From: Postechiella sp039985655
GTDB taxonomy: Bacteria; Bacteroidota; Bacteroidia; Flavobacteriales; Flavobacteriaceae
Reading direction: 5' to 3'
Assembly (NCBI GenBank): GCA_039985655.1
Contig: JBDWSF010000019.1
Span: forward strand, 28,695-92,694
Length of the DNA stretch: 64,000 nucleotides
A program made the translations under genes and the position numbers. Of the stretch, positions 7,833-16,844 are shown in pieces. Below the pieces are notes generated by a model. It did not search any database, had not been told where the DNA came from, and saw only the letters and a program-made list of their open reading frames with translations. Numbering within the stretch: position 1 is the stretch's first letter; every line of letters starts with the position of its first letter.

Positions 7833-9665
7833 TTATGCTTTTCCGTCCATTTTATCTTTTAGCGCTTGTAAAGCATCATTAGCATCACCTAAAGTAGGTT
7901 TTGCTTCAGCAGCAGCAGTAGCAGCCTTCTTAACAGCAGCTTTTACATTTGCCATTTCTTCAGCTTTAAATATTGCAGTATGCGATGCAACTACACGTTT
8001 AAACTCTTTATTAAATTCGATGATCTTGAATTCTGCAGTTTCACCTTTTTTAACTTTAGTTCCATCTTCTTTTTCAAGATGACGTGATGGTACAAAAGCA
8101 ACGATATCTTCGTTAAAAGTAACTGTAGCACCTTTATCAACGATTTCAGTTAATGCAGCAGTATGAACTGTTTCTAAAGCGAATTCAGTTTCATATTTAT
8201 CCCATGGGTTATCTGTAGTTTGTTTATGACCTAAAGATAATTTACGTCCTTCAACATCCAACTCAATAACAACAACGTCTAATTTATCACCAACTGCACA
8301 GAACTCAGATGGGTGCTTGATTTTCTTAGTCCAAGATAAATCAGAGATATAAATTAATCCATCAATACCTTCTTCTAATTCAACAAAAACACCAAAGTTT
8401 GTAAAGTTACGTACGATACCTGTATGCTTAGAAGCTAATGGATATTTAGTAGTAATATCTGTCCAAGGATCTTGAGATAATTGTTTGATACCTAGAGACA
8501 TCTTACGATCTTCTCTATCTAAAGTTAAGATTTGAGCCTCAACGATATCGCCAACAGATACGAAATCTTGAGCCGAACGTAAGTGTGTAGACCAAGACAT
8601 TTCTGAAACGTGAATTAATCCTTCAACACCATCAGCAACTTCGATAAATGCACCGTAATCTGCGATTACAACGACTTTACCTTTTACTTTATCACCAACT
8701 TTCACCTCTTCTGCAAGAGCTTCCCATGGGTGTTTAGATAATTGTTTAAGACCTAATTGGATTCTTGATTTGTTTTCATCAAAATCAAGAATTACAACAT
8801 TAAGTTTTTGATCTAATTCAACAATCTCATTTGGATGATTGATTCTAGACCAAGATAAATCTGTAATATGAACTAATCCGTCAACACCACCAAGATCGAT
8901 GAATACACCGTAAGAAGTAATGTTTTTAACAACACCTTCTAATACTTGACCTTTTTCTAATTGACCAATAATTTCTTTCTTTTGTTCTTCAATATCAGCT
9001 TCAATTAAAGCTTTATGAGAAACTACTACGTTTTTAAACTCATGGTTGATTTTCACAACTTTGAATTCCATAGTTTTATTTACGTACTGATCGTAATCTC
9101 TAATTGGTTTAACATCAATTTGAGAACCTGGTAAAAATGCTTCGATACCAAATACATCTACAATCATACCTCCTTTAGTTCTGCATTTTACAAAACCATT
9201 AACGATTTCTCCTGTATCATGGGCGCTATTAACACGATCCCAAGCTTTAATTACACGAGCTTTTCTGTGAGATAATACTAATTGACCAGTTGCATCTTCA
9301 CGCACATCAATTAAGACTTCTACTTTATCTCCGACAGATAAACCTGGATTGTAACGGAATTCGTTTAAAGAAATAACACCTTCAGATTTTGCGTTGATGT
9401 CGATAATTGCGTCACGATCAGAGATATGAACTACAGTACCTTCAACAACCTCATCATTAAGAGTGTCTACAAAGTTTTCTGCTACTAATTTTTCAAATTC
9501 TTTAAGTTGTAAATCGTCAACTTCGTCAATACCTTCTTGGTAATTGTGCCAGTTAAAATCTGCTAAGAATTTTTCAGGATTTGCTTGAGCTTCAGATACT
9601 ACTGGAGCTTCTACAGGTGTTGCTTCAGTTGCTTCAACTTCTGCTTGTTTTGCTTTTTCAGCCAT
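7833..9665 (-). CDS. rpsA: 30S ribosomal protein S1
   Basis: 610-residue mRNA-binding protein of the small ribosomal subunit, needed to bring mRNAs to the ribosome. Six S1 (OB-fold) modules follow an acidic/Ala-rich N-terminal stretch, at about residues 55-115, 136-205, 221-290, 306-377, 392-463 and 480-547. The best-conserved repeats show the pattern G.V..I..YG.F.....G..GL.H.SE.SW (for example GVVKNITSYGVFIDLGGVDGLVHITDLSW). The C-terminal 60 residues are Ala/Lys-rich. S1 is especially important in Bacteroidota, where mRNAs mostly lack Shine-Dalgarno sequences. It is followed by a terminator and preceded by a 320 bp leader without a gene, so it is monocistronic. Confidence 0.97.
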   Translation of the reverse strand: MAEKAKQAEVEATEATPVEAPVVSEAQANPEKFLADFNWHNYQEGIDEVDDLQLKEFEKLVAENFVDTLNDEVVEGTVVHISDRDAIIDINAKSEGVISLNEFRYNPGLSVGDKVEVLIDVREDATGQLVLSHRKARVIKAWDRVNSAHDTGEIVNGFVKCRTKGGMIVDVFGIEAFLPGSQIDVKPIRDYDQYVNKTMEFKVVKINHEFKNVVVSHKALIEADIEEQKKEIIGQLEKGQVLEGVVKNITSYGVFIDLGGVDGLVHITDLSWSRINHPNEIVELDQKLNVVILDFDENKSRIQLGLKQLSKHPWEALAEEVKVGDKVKGKVVVIADYGAFIEVADGVEGLIHVSEMSWSTHLRSAQDFVSVGDIVEAQILTLDREDRKMSLGIKQLSQDPWTDITTKYPLASKHTGIVRNFTNFGVFVELEEGIDGLIYISDLSWTKKIKHPSEFCAVGDKLDVVVIELDVEGRKLSLGHKQTTDNPWDKYETEFALETVHTAALTEIVDKGATVTFNEDIVAFVPSRHLEKEDGTKVKKGETAEFKIIEFNKEFKRVVASHTAIFKAEEMANVKAAVKKAATAAAEAKPTLGDANDALQALKDKMDGKA

Positions 9666-9985
9666 TTAATAATTATTTCATAATGTATAACTAAAATCCT
9701 TTATTGGAAACGTTAATACATTAATTTGTATTCTGTATGTTTTGGAAGATTTAAGCGTTTAGCACACAGAAGTGTTATTTTTATTTAAGTTTCAGTCCTT
9801 TTATCTTTCCAATAATCCGCTAAAAGGAGTGCAAAAATACATATTTTCAACAAATTAGCCTAATTTGATTACGTTATTTTAAACTACTGATTTATAGACT
9901 ACTAATTATATTAAATATTATAGCATTTTTGGCACTTCTTTTGTTATATTTAGAGTATTAAACTTTAAAATAAAACAGACTAATT
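9666..9985. other. 320 bp AT-rich intergenic region (rpsA / BON-LysM divergent promoters)
   Basis: Contains the upstream regions of rpsA (minus) and of the BON/LysM gene (plus). No gene, clear hairpin or promoter with both boxes at ideal spacing was seen. Autoregulation of rpsA through its leader is possible by analogy with other bacteria but cannot be read from this sequence. Confidence 0.45.
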
Positions 9986-10360
9986 ATGAAAGCAAAATAC
10001 CAAGCCTTATTGGATTTAGGTGAATCTTTAAATATTCAAAACGGAGACGTTCAAGAAGAAAATGGCGTTCTCAAAGTTTCAGGAACGACTAATACGCCTT
10101 ATGAAAAGAACTTACTATGGGATAAAATAAAAGAAATTGGTGGTGATAATCCATCAGATATTATGGCCGATATAAAAGTAGCAGACGAATCCGTTTTTCA
10201 CAGACATACAGTAAAAAGTGGAGAAACTTTAGGGAAAATAGCAATTCAATATTACGGAAAAGCCTCTAAGTATCAAGATATTTTTAAAGCAAACTCTGAT
10301 ATTTTAAAAAACCCAGATATTATTCATCCAGATCAAGAATTGATTATTCCGAATCTTTAA
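9986..10360 (+). CDS. Small BON/LysM protein (Kbp/YgaU-like)
   Basis: 124-residue protein without signal peptide. Residues about 1-68 look like a BON-type domain (NGDVQEENGVLKVSGTTNT, then a helix and a DIKVAD strand). Residues about 74-123 are a LysM domain: HTVKSGETLGKIAIQYYGKASKYQDIFKANSDIL, ending HPDQELIIPNL. The order and size match E. coli Kbp/YgaU, a cytoplasmic K+-binding protein. That function is known for the E. coli protein and only inferred here; LysM could alternatively bind glycan if the protein were exported. It is monocistronic, with a strong terminator about 27 bp after the stop. Confidence 0.85.
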   Translation: MKAKYQALLDLGESLNIQNGDVQEENGVLKVSGTTNTPYEKNLLWDKIKEIGGDNPSDIMADIKVADESVFHRHTVKSGETLGKIAIQYYGKASKYQDIFKANSDILKNPDIIHPDQELIIPNL

Positions 10361-10386
10361 GAATATTATAGTAGCATAAAACATTT

Positions 10387-10424
10387 AAAACGGGTTTTCA
10401 TTAATTTGAAGGTTCGTTTTTTTT
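10387..10424 (+). terminator. Rho-independent terminator of the BON/LysM gene
   Basis: A 14-bp stem including G-U pairs (10387-10400 with 10407-10420) closes a 6-base TTAATT loop and runs into a tract of eight T (10417-10424). Confidence 0.8.
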
Positions 10425-10516
10425 GCCATTAAAAAATAAAGATCTTATTTAATATTTTAAGAGATTACTTCGTCGCACACTCTTTATAATGACGTAAAAT
10501 CAATTTAAGTATAATA

Positions 10517-11212
10517 TCACTCACAACCTTCAATGGTCATAATAGCGAGTTGTAATATTTTTTCGAATTGCTCTACTAATGTCATATTAGAGTTATCAAC
10601 CTCTATAGCATCTTCAGCTTTTACTAAAGGAGAATCTTTTCTTGTCGTATCAATATGATCGCGATCTTGAACATTTTTTAATACAGCTTCATAGGTTACA
10701 TGATCACCACGCTCTATAAGCTCATCATAACGGCGTACAGCTCTTTTTTCCGCGGAAGCAGTCATAAATAATTTAAGTTCGGCATCTATAAACACAACAG
10801 TTCCAATATCTCTACCATCCATAACAACACCTTTATCTTTTCCTAGAAGTTGCTGTTGTTCAACTAGTTTTCTACGCACTTCTGAAACAGCTGCTATTTG
10901 ACTAACAAAACTAGAGACCTCTAAAGTCCTAACTTGTTTCTCTATATTTTCGTCATTTAAATAGACCTCAGCAAAACCTAAAACTTCATTAAACTTAAAA
11001 CTTATTTTTATTTTTGGTAATTGATAAATGAGTGCTTCTTTATTAAAATCGTCTTCATTAATTAAACCATTTTGCATGGCGTAATAGGTAACTGCTCTAT
11101 ACATAGCACCGGTATCTACATAAATATACCCGAGATGCTTTGCTATTTGCTTAGCCACTGTACTTTTTCCTGTAGATGAAAAACCATCAATAGCTATAGT
11201 AATCTTATTCAT
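10517..11212 (-). CDS. cmk: Cytidylate kinase
   Basis: Phosphorylates CMP and dCMP with ATP in the cytoplasm. 231 residues. N-terminal P-loop GFSSTGKSTVAK, then YVDTGAMYRA (NMP-binding), VMDGRDIGTVVF, the RRYDELIERG segment and RDHIDTTRKDSPLVKA with the CMP-contacting Arg/Asp, ending VDNSNMTLVEQ. It lies 84 bp downstream of porQ on the same strand. The cmk-porQ-lon neighbourhood is a common flavobacterial arrangement (general knowledge), which supports both calls. Confidence 0.96.
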   Translation of the reverse strand: MNKITIAIDGFSSTGKSTVAKQIAKHLGYIYVDTGAMYRAVTYYAMQNGLINEDDFNKEALIYQLPKIKISFKFNEVLGFAEVYLNDENIEKQVRTLEVSSFVSQIAAVSEVRRKLVEQQQLLGKDKGVVMDGRDIGTVVFIDAELKLFMTASAEKRAVRRYDELIERGDHVTYEAVLKNVQDRDHIDTTRKDSPLVKAEDAIEVDNSNMTLVEQFEKILQLAIMTIEGCE

Positions 11213-11296
11213 TTAAATCCATTTGAAATACAAGTGTAAAATTAAGAACTTAACTTTAATTACGTATAACTTTTAGAAATTTTAAGTGCTTTATTA

Positions 11297-12313
11297 TTAT
11301 AAATCTATTTGAAGTCCGAAAAAGCTAGAATTCGCAGCACTTGTATACTTTGCATGCGTATAGCTGAATCGCATTTTATTTAATTTTATCGAAAACCCTG
11401 CAGACATACCTGAAAAATTACGTTGATCGACAATACGTAATTCTTCTCCTCTTCTAAAATTATAGCCAATTCTTATATTAAATCCTTTTTCTGGAAATAA
11501 TTCGGCACCTAAAATAGTATGACGAATAACTTGACCTAAAAAACCTATTTTTTCTGATGTTTGATTACCGCTCAAATCACTTGTAACTCGTGCGGGGTTT
11601 GGACTTGCAATTGGCCATTCTTGAAGATTCTCTAAAGTAACGTGCCATCTAATTGGCACATGTTCTAATGTTTGCGACATACCAAAATCGACCTCGAAAG
11701 GCAATTTTTCGTTTAAACCTGCATAGGTTGTTATCTGTGTTCCTAAATTCCTAACCACCAAAGTGGCATTAAAATCTAAATACTCATTAATATATAACAC
11801 ACTTAAATCGGTTGCAGCCCCAAGTGAATTATACTGTTCTAATTTGGATGTAATTAACTTAACATTAGCTCCAAAATAAAAATCGGAATACCCTATTTGT
11901 GTTGCGTATCCAAAAGAGAGCGCAGCTTCATTTCCTGTAAAGGTTCCTGTTTGGTTTCCGTTTTCATCATATCCATCAAACGAACCATAATTAACATACG
12001 TTATTCCTGCATGAAACGTTTGTGTTCTTCGGTCTATAGTATAGGCATAAGCAGCAGTCCCGTAACTAATTCCGCCTAAATAACTCGTGTAATTTATTGC
12101 GAATTGATTATCCATATCCGCATTTATAGCTGCTGGATTATAAAGTCCTTGCGTAACATCGTAATCGACATTTGTTAATACTTTTCCACCTAAAGCAGCT
12201 TGACGCGGAGACGACACCAAATTCAAGAATTGGTATGTAGCCTCTCCCCCAACTTGAGCACTAGCGATAACGCCAGTAAACAAACAAAAAAGTGTGAGAA
12301 TTTTTTTTAGCAT
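11297..12313 (-). CDS. porQ: Type IX secretion system protein PorQ
   Basis: 338-residue outer-membrane protein of the PorV/PorQ family. In Porphyromonas and Flavobacterium PorQ works with PorU/PorV/PorZ in the surface attachment complex of type IX secretion. The signal peptide is MLKKILTLFCLFTGVIASAQ. The mature start GGEATYQFLNLVSSPRQAALGGK is the characteristic PorQ opening. The remainder alternates amphipathic strands (for example FYFGANVKLITSKLEQY, GFNIRIGYNFRRGEELRI, FSIKLNKMRFSYTHAKY) as expected of a FadL-like barrel. It shows that the host has a T9SS, consistent with the sorting tail of the protein at 37091-38578. Unlinked T9SS parts are normal in this phylum. Confidence 0.92.
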   Translation of the reverse strand: MLKKILTLFCLFTGVIASAQVGGEATYQFLNLVSSPRQAALGGKVLTNVDYDVTQGLYNPAAINADMDNQFAINYTSYLGGISYGTAAYAYTIDRRTQTFHAGITYVNYGSFDGYDENGNQTGTFTGNEAALSFGYATQIGYSDFYFGANVKLITSKLEQYNSLGAATDLSVLYINEYLDFNATLVVRNLGTQITTYAGLNEKLPFEVDFGMSQTLEHVPIRWHVTLENLQEWPIASPNPARVTSDLSGNQTSEKIGFLGQVIRHTILGAELFPEKGFNIRIGYNFRRGEELRIVDQRNFSGMSAGFSIKLNKMRFSYTHAKYTSAANSSFFGLQIDL

Positions 12314-12500
12314 ATTTACGACACAAAGGAAACAAAAAATTTCATAAAAATATTAATATTATTTAGTTTAAATTTATTTAGATTATCGATTTCTCGGGAA
12401 TCTATATTTCAACTGAAATCTTAAAGCAAACTTCAAGTGAATCTTTTAGAACTAAATCTATATTTAAACGGTAGCATCTATCTTTTATTTTAATTCATAA

Positions 12501-12530
12501 AAAAAACCTCGACTTACATCGAGGTTTCTC
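12501..12530 (-). terminator. Rho-independent terminator of lon
   Basis: AAACCTCGA (12504-12512) pairs with TCGAGGTTT (12519-12527) around a 6-base loop. On the minus strand it continues into TTTTTT. It lies about 17 bp beyond the lon stop codon. Confidence 0.85.
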
Positions 12531-12544
12531 TATGCTTTAAATGG

Positions 12545-14995
12545 TTATAATTTCTTAGCGCCTTTAACCTTTTGATTTGTTATCGCGAGTTTAATCACAT
12601 CGCTCATATCTGATACATAATGGAACGTTAACCCTTTTAAGTAATCGGGTTTAATTTCCTCAATATCTCTACGGTTGTCTTCACAAAGTAAAATCTCTTT
12701 AATTCTAGCACGTTTTGCAGCCAAAATCTTTTCTTTAATTCCACCTACAGGTAGCACTTTACCTCTTAAAGTAATCTCACCCGTCATCGCTAAACTCTTT
12801 TTAACTTTTTGCTGCGTGAATAAAGACACTAGAGATGTTAACATAGTAACACCGGCACTTGGTCCATCTTTTGGAGTTGCCCCTTCTGGAACATGAATGT
12901 GTACATTATACTTTTCAAAAACTGAAGCATCTATTCCAAATTCATCAGCATTTGCTTTTATATATTCCATGGCAATGGTTGCCGATTCCTTCATCACTTT
13001 TCCTAAATTCCCAGTGATGGTCATCGCACCTTTACCTTTTGATAAAATAGATTCTATAAAAAGAATATCGCCACCAACACGTGTCCAAGCTAAACCAGTA
13101 ACAACTCCAGCAACGTTATTATTTTCGTATTTATCGCGCTCTAGTTTAGGGCCACCTAAGACTTCTATAACATCTTCATTAGAAATTTTAACATTATATT
13201 CCTCTTCCATAGCTATATTTTTTGCTGCATAACGTACCATTTTAGCTATTTGTTTTTCTAAACCACGAACCCCAGATTCTCTAGTGTAACCTTCAACAAT
13301 TTTTTCTAATTGTGGTTTTGCTATTTTAATATGCTTATCGGTTAAACCGTGTTCTTTTACTTGTTTTGGGAGTAAATGACGTTTACCAATTTCAACTTTT
13401 TCTTCAATAGTATATCCAGTCACATTAATAATCTCCATTCGGTCTAATAATGCAGGCTGAATGGTATTAAGACTGTTAGACGTTGCTATAAACATAACTT
13501 TAGATAGGTCGTAACCCATTTCTAAAAAGTTATCGTAAAACTCGCTATTTTGTTCTGGATCTAAAACCTCCAACATCGCAGAAGACGGATCGCCTTGATT
13601 TGAATTAGAGAGTTTATCAATTTCATCTAAAACAAAAACAGGGTTTGATGTTCCTGCTTTTTTAAGACTTTGAATAATGCGTCCTGGCATAGCGCCAATA
13701 TATGTTTTTCTATGACCACGGATTTCTGCTTCATCACGCAAACCTCCTAACGAAATACGCACATATTCTCTACCTAAAGCTTCAGCTATCGACTTTCCTA
13801 AAGATGTTTTACCAACTCCTGGAGGTCCATATAAACAAAGTATAGGCGATTTCATATCGTTACGCAACTTTAAAACCGCTAAGTATTCTATAATACGTTT
13901 TTTAACATCTTCTAATCCAAAATGATCTCTATCAAGAATCTTCTTGGCACGCTTTAAATCAAATTTATCTTCACTAAACTCACCCCATGGTAAATCTAAA
14001 AACAAATCCAAGTAATTACGCTGAATAGAATATTCGGCTACTTGCGGATTCATACGTTGCATTTTAGAAATCTCTTTATTAAAATGCTTCGTTACTTTTT
14101 CGTCCCATTTCTTTTCAAGAGCACGCGCTTTCATTTCATCAATTTCTTCATCATGACTCACGCCTCCCAATTCCTCTTGAATGGTTTTCATTTGTTGATG
14201 CAAGAAATATTCACGTTGCTGCTGACTCATATCCATTTGAACTTTCGATTGGATATCGTTTTTAAGCTCTAATTTCTGAAACTCAACATTCATATACTTT
14301 AGCGTCGCTAAAGCTCTCTTTTTTAAATCGTCGTTTTCTAAAAGTTTTTGCTTTTCACCAACAGAAAGATTCATGTTAGATGACACAAAGTTTATTAAAA
14401 ACGAATTGCTTTCTATATTTTTAATCGCAAACGAGGCTTCACTAGGAATATTTGGACTTTCTTTAATAATTTCGAGCGCTAAATCTTTTATAGAATCGAT
14501 AATAGCTCCAAACTCTTTGTTTTTAACCGCTGGTCTTGCTTCTGGAATATCTCTTACCGTAGCAGTCATATATGGATCTTCAGTAAGCACTTCAGCTACT
14601 TTAAAACGTTTTTTACCTTGAATAATAACGGTTACGTTACCATCTGGCATTTTCAACACACGTAATATCCTTGCAACCGTACCTGTTTCATGGATGTCTT
14701 TAGCTGTTGGATCTTCTACTGACTCATCTTTTTGAGCCACTACACCAATAACTTTGCTACCTTTATTCGCATCGTTTATTAGTTTTATAGACTTATCCCG
14801 TCCAGCAGTAATTGGTATAACAACACCAGGAAATAATACGGTGTTTCTTAACGAAAGTATTGGCAGCGTTTCTGGCAATTCTTCGTTATTTATCTCTTCT
14901 TCATCCTCTGGTGTCATCAACGGAATTAATTCTGAGTTTTCATCAAATTCCTGTAATGACAAACTGTCAAGGGTGGTAAATTTAGATTTCTTCAT
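12545..14995 (-). CDS. lon: ATP-dependent protease Lon
   Basis: 816-residue cytoplasmic AAA+ serine protease that degrades misfolded and short-lived proteins. The N-terminal substrate-recognition domain (about 43-245) starts with LPETLPILSLRNTVLFPG. A coiled-coil follows (RREYF-like QQQREYFLHQQMKTIQEELG). The AAA+ module has Walker A GPPGVGKTS (390-398), Walker B VFVLDEIDKL and sensor residues. The C-terminal S16 domain has catalytic Ser713 in KDGPSAGVTM and catalytic Lys in GGIKEKILAAKR (Lys756 by alignment with E. coli). The length matches bacterial LonA. A strong terminator follows. No CIRCE-type element was seen upstream. Confidence 0.98.
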   Translation of the reverse strand: MKKSKFTTLDSLSLQEFDENSELIPLMTPEDEEEINNEELPETLPILSLRNTVLFPGVVIPITAGRDKSIKLINDANKGSKVIGVVAQKDESVEDPTAKDIHETGTVARILRVLKMPDGNVTVIIQGKKRFKVAEVLTEDPYMTATVRDIPEARPAVKNKEFGAIIDSIKDLALEIIKESPNIPSEASFAIKNIESNSFLINFVSSNMNLSVGEKQKLLENDDLKKRALATLKYMNVEFQKLELKNDIQSKVQMDMSQQQREYFLHQQMKTIQEELGGVSHDEEIDEMKARALEKKWDEKVTKHFNKEISKMQRMNPQVAEYSIQRNYLDLFLDLPWGEFSEDKFDLKRAKKILDRDHFGLEDVKKRIIEYLAVLKLRNDMKSPILCLYGPPGVGKTSLGKSIAEALGREYVRISLGGLRDEAEIRGHRKTYIGAMPGRIIQSLKKAGTSNPVFVLDEIDKLSNSNQGDPSSAMLEVLDPEQNSEFYDNFLEMGYDLSKVMFIATSNSLNTIQPALLDRMEIINVTGYTIEEKVEIGKRHLLPKQVKEHGLTDKHIKIAKPQLEKIVEGYTRESGVRGLEKQIAKMVRYAAKNIAMEEEYNVKISNEDVIEVLGGPKLERDKYENNNVAGVVTGLAWTRVGGDILFIESILSKGKGAMTITGNLGKVMKESATIAMEYIKANADEFGIDASVFEKYNVHIHVPEGATPKDGPSAGVTMLTSLVSLFTQQKVKKSLAMTGEITLRGKVLPVGGIKEKILAAKRARIKEILLCEDNRRDIEEIKPDYLKGLTFHYVSDMSDVIKLAITNQKVKGAKKL

Positions 14996-15179
14996 ATATA
15001 TCTTTAAGTCATTCTGTCACTAAAACAAAATGAGTTATATTTTTCGCTCTATTAAAAAATAATTAACAAACTGAACATCAACACTTTAAACCAAAAGCAA
15101 TACATTCTTCATTCTTATAAATTCAATAGCTATGCCATATTAAAGATGCTGAACAAATATATTTTAGAAGTACAAGGAA

Positions 15180-15815
15180 TTAAATCTTCCCTGCCTTTTT
15201 CATTCCATACAACAAAACAATAGGTAAGGCCAACAAACCAATCATTAGCAAATTCGTTTCGAATAAATACGGCGCTAAAAGCAAGGTTATGACATAGCCT
15301 CCTATCGCACCACCAAAATGCGCATCGTGACCAATATTTCCTGTTTTATTTTTCATACCATAAATAGAATATAGTAAATAGCCAATTCCGAAAACAAAAC
15401 CAGGTATGAAAAAATTAATCTCCATCCAAGGATCAAATAAAATAGCAGAATAAATAATGCCACTTACCGCCCCACTAGCTCCTACCGCACTATAATGATA
15501 TTCATTTTTATGAAAATATAGGGATAATAAACTCCCAACAATTAAGCTCCCAAAGTATACTAATAAAAATCCAAAAACTCCAACGTCATAAATAACTCTA
15601 TTCGAAAAAAAATAAAGCGTTACCATATTAAAAAACAGATGTTGATTATCGGCATGTAAAAAACCAGAACTAATCATTCTTATTTTTTCGCCACGTTGTA
15701 CAGCGCCAACTTGAAACTTATATTTTTCGAAAAAACTAAAATCTCCAAACCCTTTATAAGATATTATAACATTAGCTGCTATGATAACAATTGTGATTAA
15801 ATCTAATTTGCCCAT
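15180..15815 (-). CDS. Rhomboid family intramembrane serine protease
   Basis: 211-residue inner-membrane protein with about six transmembrane helices. It has the rhomboid catalytic dyad: Ser114 in VGASGAVSGI (G-x-S-G) and His166 in HDAHFGGAIGG. The HADNQHLFFNMVTLYFF segment is the conserved N-terminal helix with the family His and Asn residues. Rhomboids cleave transmembrane substrates inside the bilayer; the substrate here is unknown. It is monocistronic on the minus strand and divergent from the acyltransferase gene at 15878. Confidence 0.93.
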   Translation of the reverse strand: MGKLDLITIVIIAANVIISYKGFGDFSFFEKYKFQVGAVQRGEKIRMISSGFLHADNQHLFFNMVTLYFFSNRVIYDVGVFGFLLVYFGSLIVGSLLSLYFHKNEYHYSAVGASGAVSGIIYSAILFDPWMEINFFIPGFVFGIGYLLYSIYGMKNKTGNIGHDAHFGGAIGGYVITLLLAPYLFETNLLMIGLLALPIVLLYGMKKAGKI

Positions 15816-15845
15816 TTAGTATAAACCTTTAAAATGAAATTAATA

Positions 15846-15853
15846 TATCTTTG
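15846..15853 (+). promoter_or_regulatory. -7 promoter box upstream of the acyltransferase gene
   Basis: TATCTTTG matches TAnnTTTG and lies 24 bp before the ATG at 15878. No TTTG -33 box was found at the ideal distance. Confidence 0.4.
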
Positions 15854-15877
15854 CGCTTACAAATCTAAAATTAATTA

Positions 15878-16759
15878 ATGCAATTACTCGTTTATATTTT
15901 AGTTTATCCGCTTTTATGGTTCATTTCCATACTTCCTTTTAGATTACTTTACATTGTTTCGGATGGTGTTTACATTTTATTGTACCGCATTATAGGTTAC
16001 AGAAAAAAAGTGGTTACAGAAAACCTAAAACTTACTTTTCCCGATAAAGCTGAAAAAGAAATAGCTGTAATACGGAAAAAATTCTATCATCATTTATGTG
16101 ATATGATTTTAGAAGCTGTAAAATCGATAACAATTTCTGAAGCTGAAATGAAGAAACGTTACGTTTTTACAAATGTTGAAGAAATACATCAACTTGAAAA
16201 AGAAAATAAAAGTGTTATTTTATTTATGGGTCATTATGCCAGTTGGGAATGGATCTTCATTCTACAAAAACATGTAAACCATAAAGGCTATGCTGTTTAC
16301 AAACAATTAAGTAATAAATATTTTGACGCCTTAGTAAAACGTATACGTGCGAAATACAACAGCCATTTAATAACTACAAAAGAAACATTCCCTATACTAG
16401 TAAGAGCAAAACGTGATAATCAATTAACTTTTAACGGTTTTGTTTTCGATCAATCGCCTAAAGCAAATAAAGCAATGCATTGGCAGGATTTTATGGGTGT
16501 AGAAGTACCAGTGCATGTTGGAGCAGAAATACTTGCTAAACGATTAGACATGGCTACTTTATTTTTAAAAGTAAAAAAAGTAAAACGGGGTTATTATAGT
16601 GCCACATTTATGGATGTTATAAAAGACCCAAAAACTTTTGAAAATTATGAGATTACTAATGCAGCTTTAAAACGTGTTGAAGAGCAAATTCATGAAGCGC
16701 CAGAGTATTATTTATGGACACATAAACGTTGGAAACATCGTGGTAAAAAACCTTTATAA
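15878..16759 (+). CDS. Lysophospholipid / lipid A acyltransferase (LpxL/HtrB family)
   Basis: 293-residue membrane-associated acyltransferase. An N-terminal hydrophobic segment (about residues 1-30) is followed by the HX4E active site GHYASWEW (His with Glu five residues on). Further on come FVFDQSPKANKAMHW, FMGVEVPVHVGAEILAKRL and the C-terminal EYYLWTHKRWKHRGKKPL, all typical of LpxL/LpxM/HtrB homologues. Members add a secondary acyl chain to lipid A; in Bacteroidota some homologues may acylate other lipids such as ornithine or serine lipids, so the acceptor is not fixed here. It is followed at once by a bidirectional terminator shared with glmM. Confidence 0.88.
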   Translation: MQLLVYILVYPLLWFISILPFRLLYIVSDGVYILLYRIIGYRKKVVTENLKLTFPDKAEKEIAVIRKKFYHHLCDMILEAVKSITISEAEMKKRYVFTNVEEIHQLEKENKSVILFMGHYASWEWIFILQKHVNHKGYAVYKQLSNKYFDALVKRIRAKYNSHLITTKETFPILVRAKRDNQLTFNGFVFDQSPKANKAMHWQDFMGVEVPVHVGAEILAKRLDMATLFLKVKKVKRGYYSATFMDVIKDPKTFENYEITNAALKRVEEQIHEAPEYYLWTHKRWKHRGKKPL

Positions 16760-16763
16760 AACT

Positions 16764-16806
16764 AAAAAAACATCATACGTAATTGAATTACGCATGATGC
16801 TTTTTT
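16764..16806. terminator. Bidirectional terminator between the acyltransferase gene and glmM
   Basis: CATCATACGTAATT (16771-16784) pairs with AATTACGCATGATG (16786-16799) with one mismatch. A-run before and T-run after let it serve the two convergent genes. Confidence 0.8.
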
Positions 16807-16844
16807 ATAAACCGCTTTTAAAAGCATATAACAAATACTAATTA

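Noticed and set aside
12675..13232. Long plus-strand frames opposite lon, and similar frames opposite pyrB, uvrA and others
   Set aside because: They are antisense shadows of well-supported genes, with no independent family resemblance.
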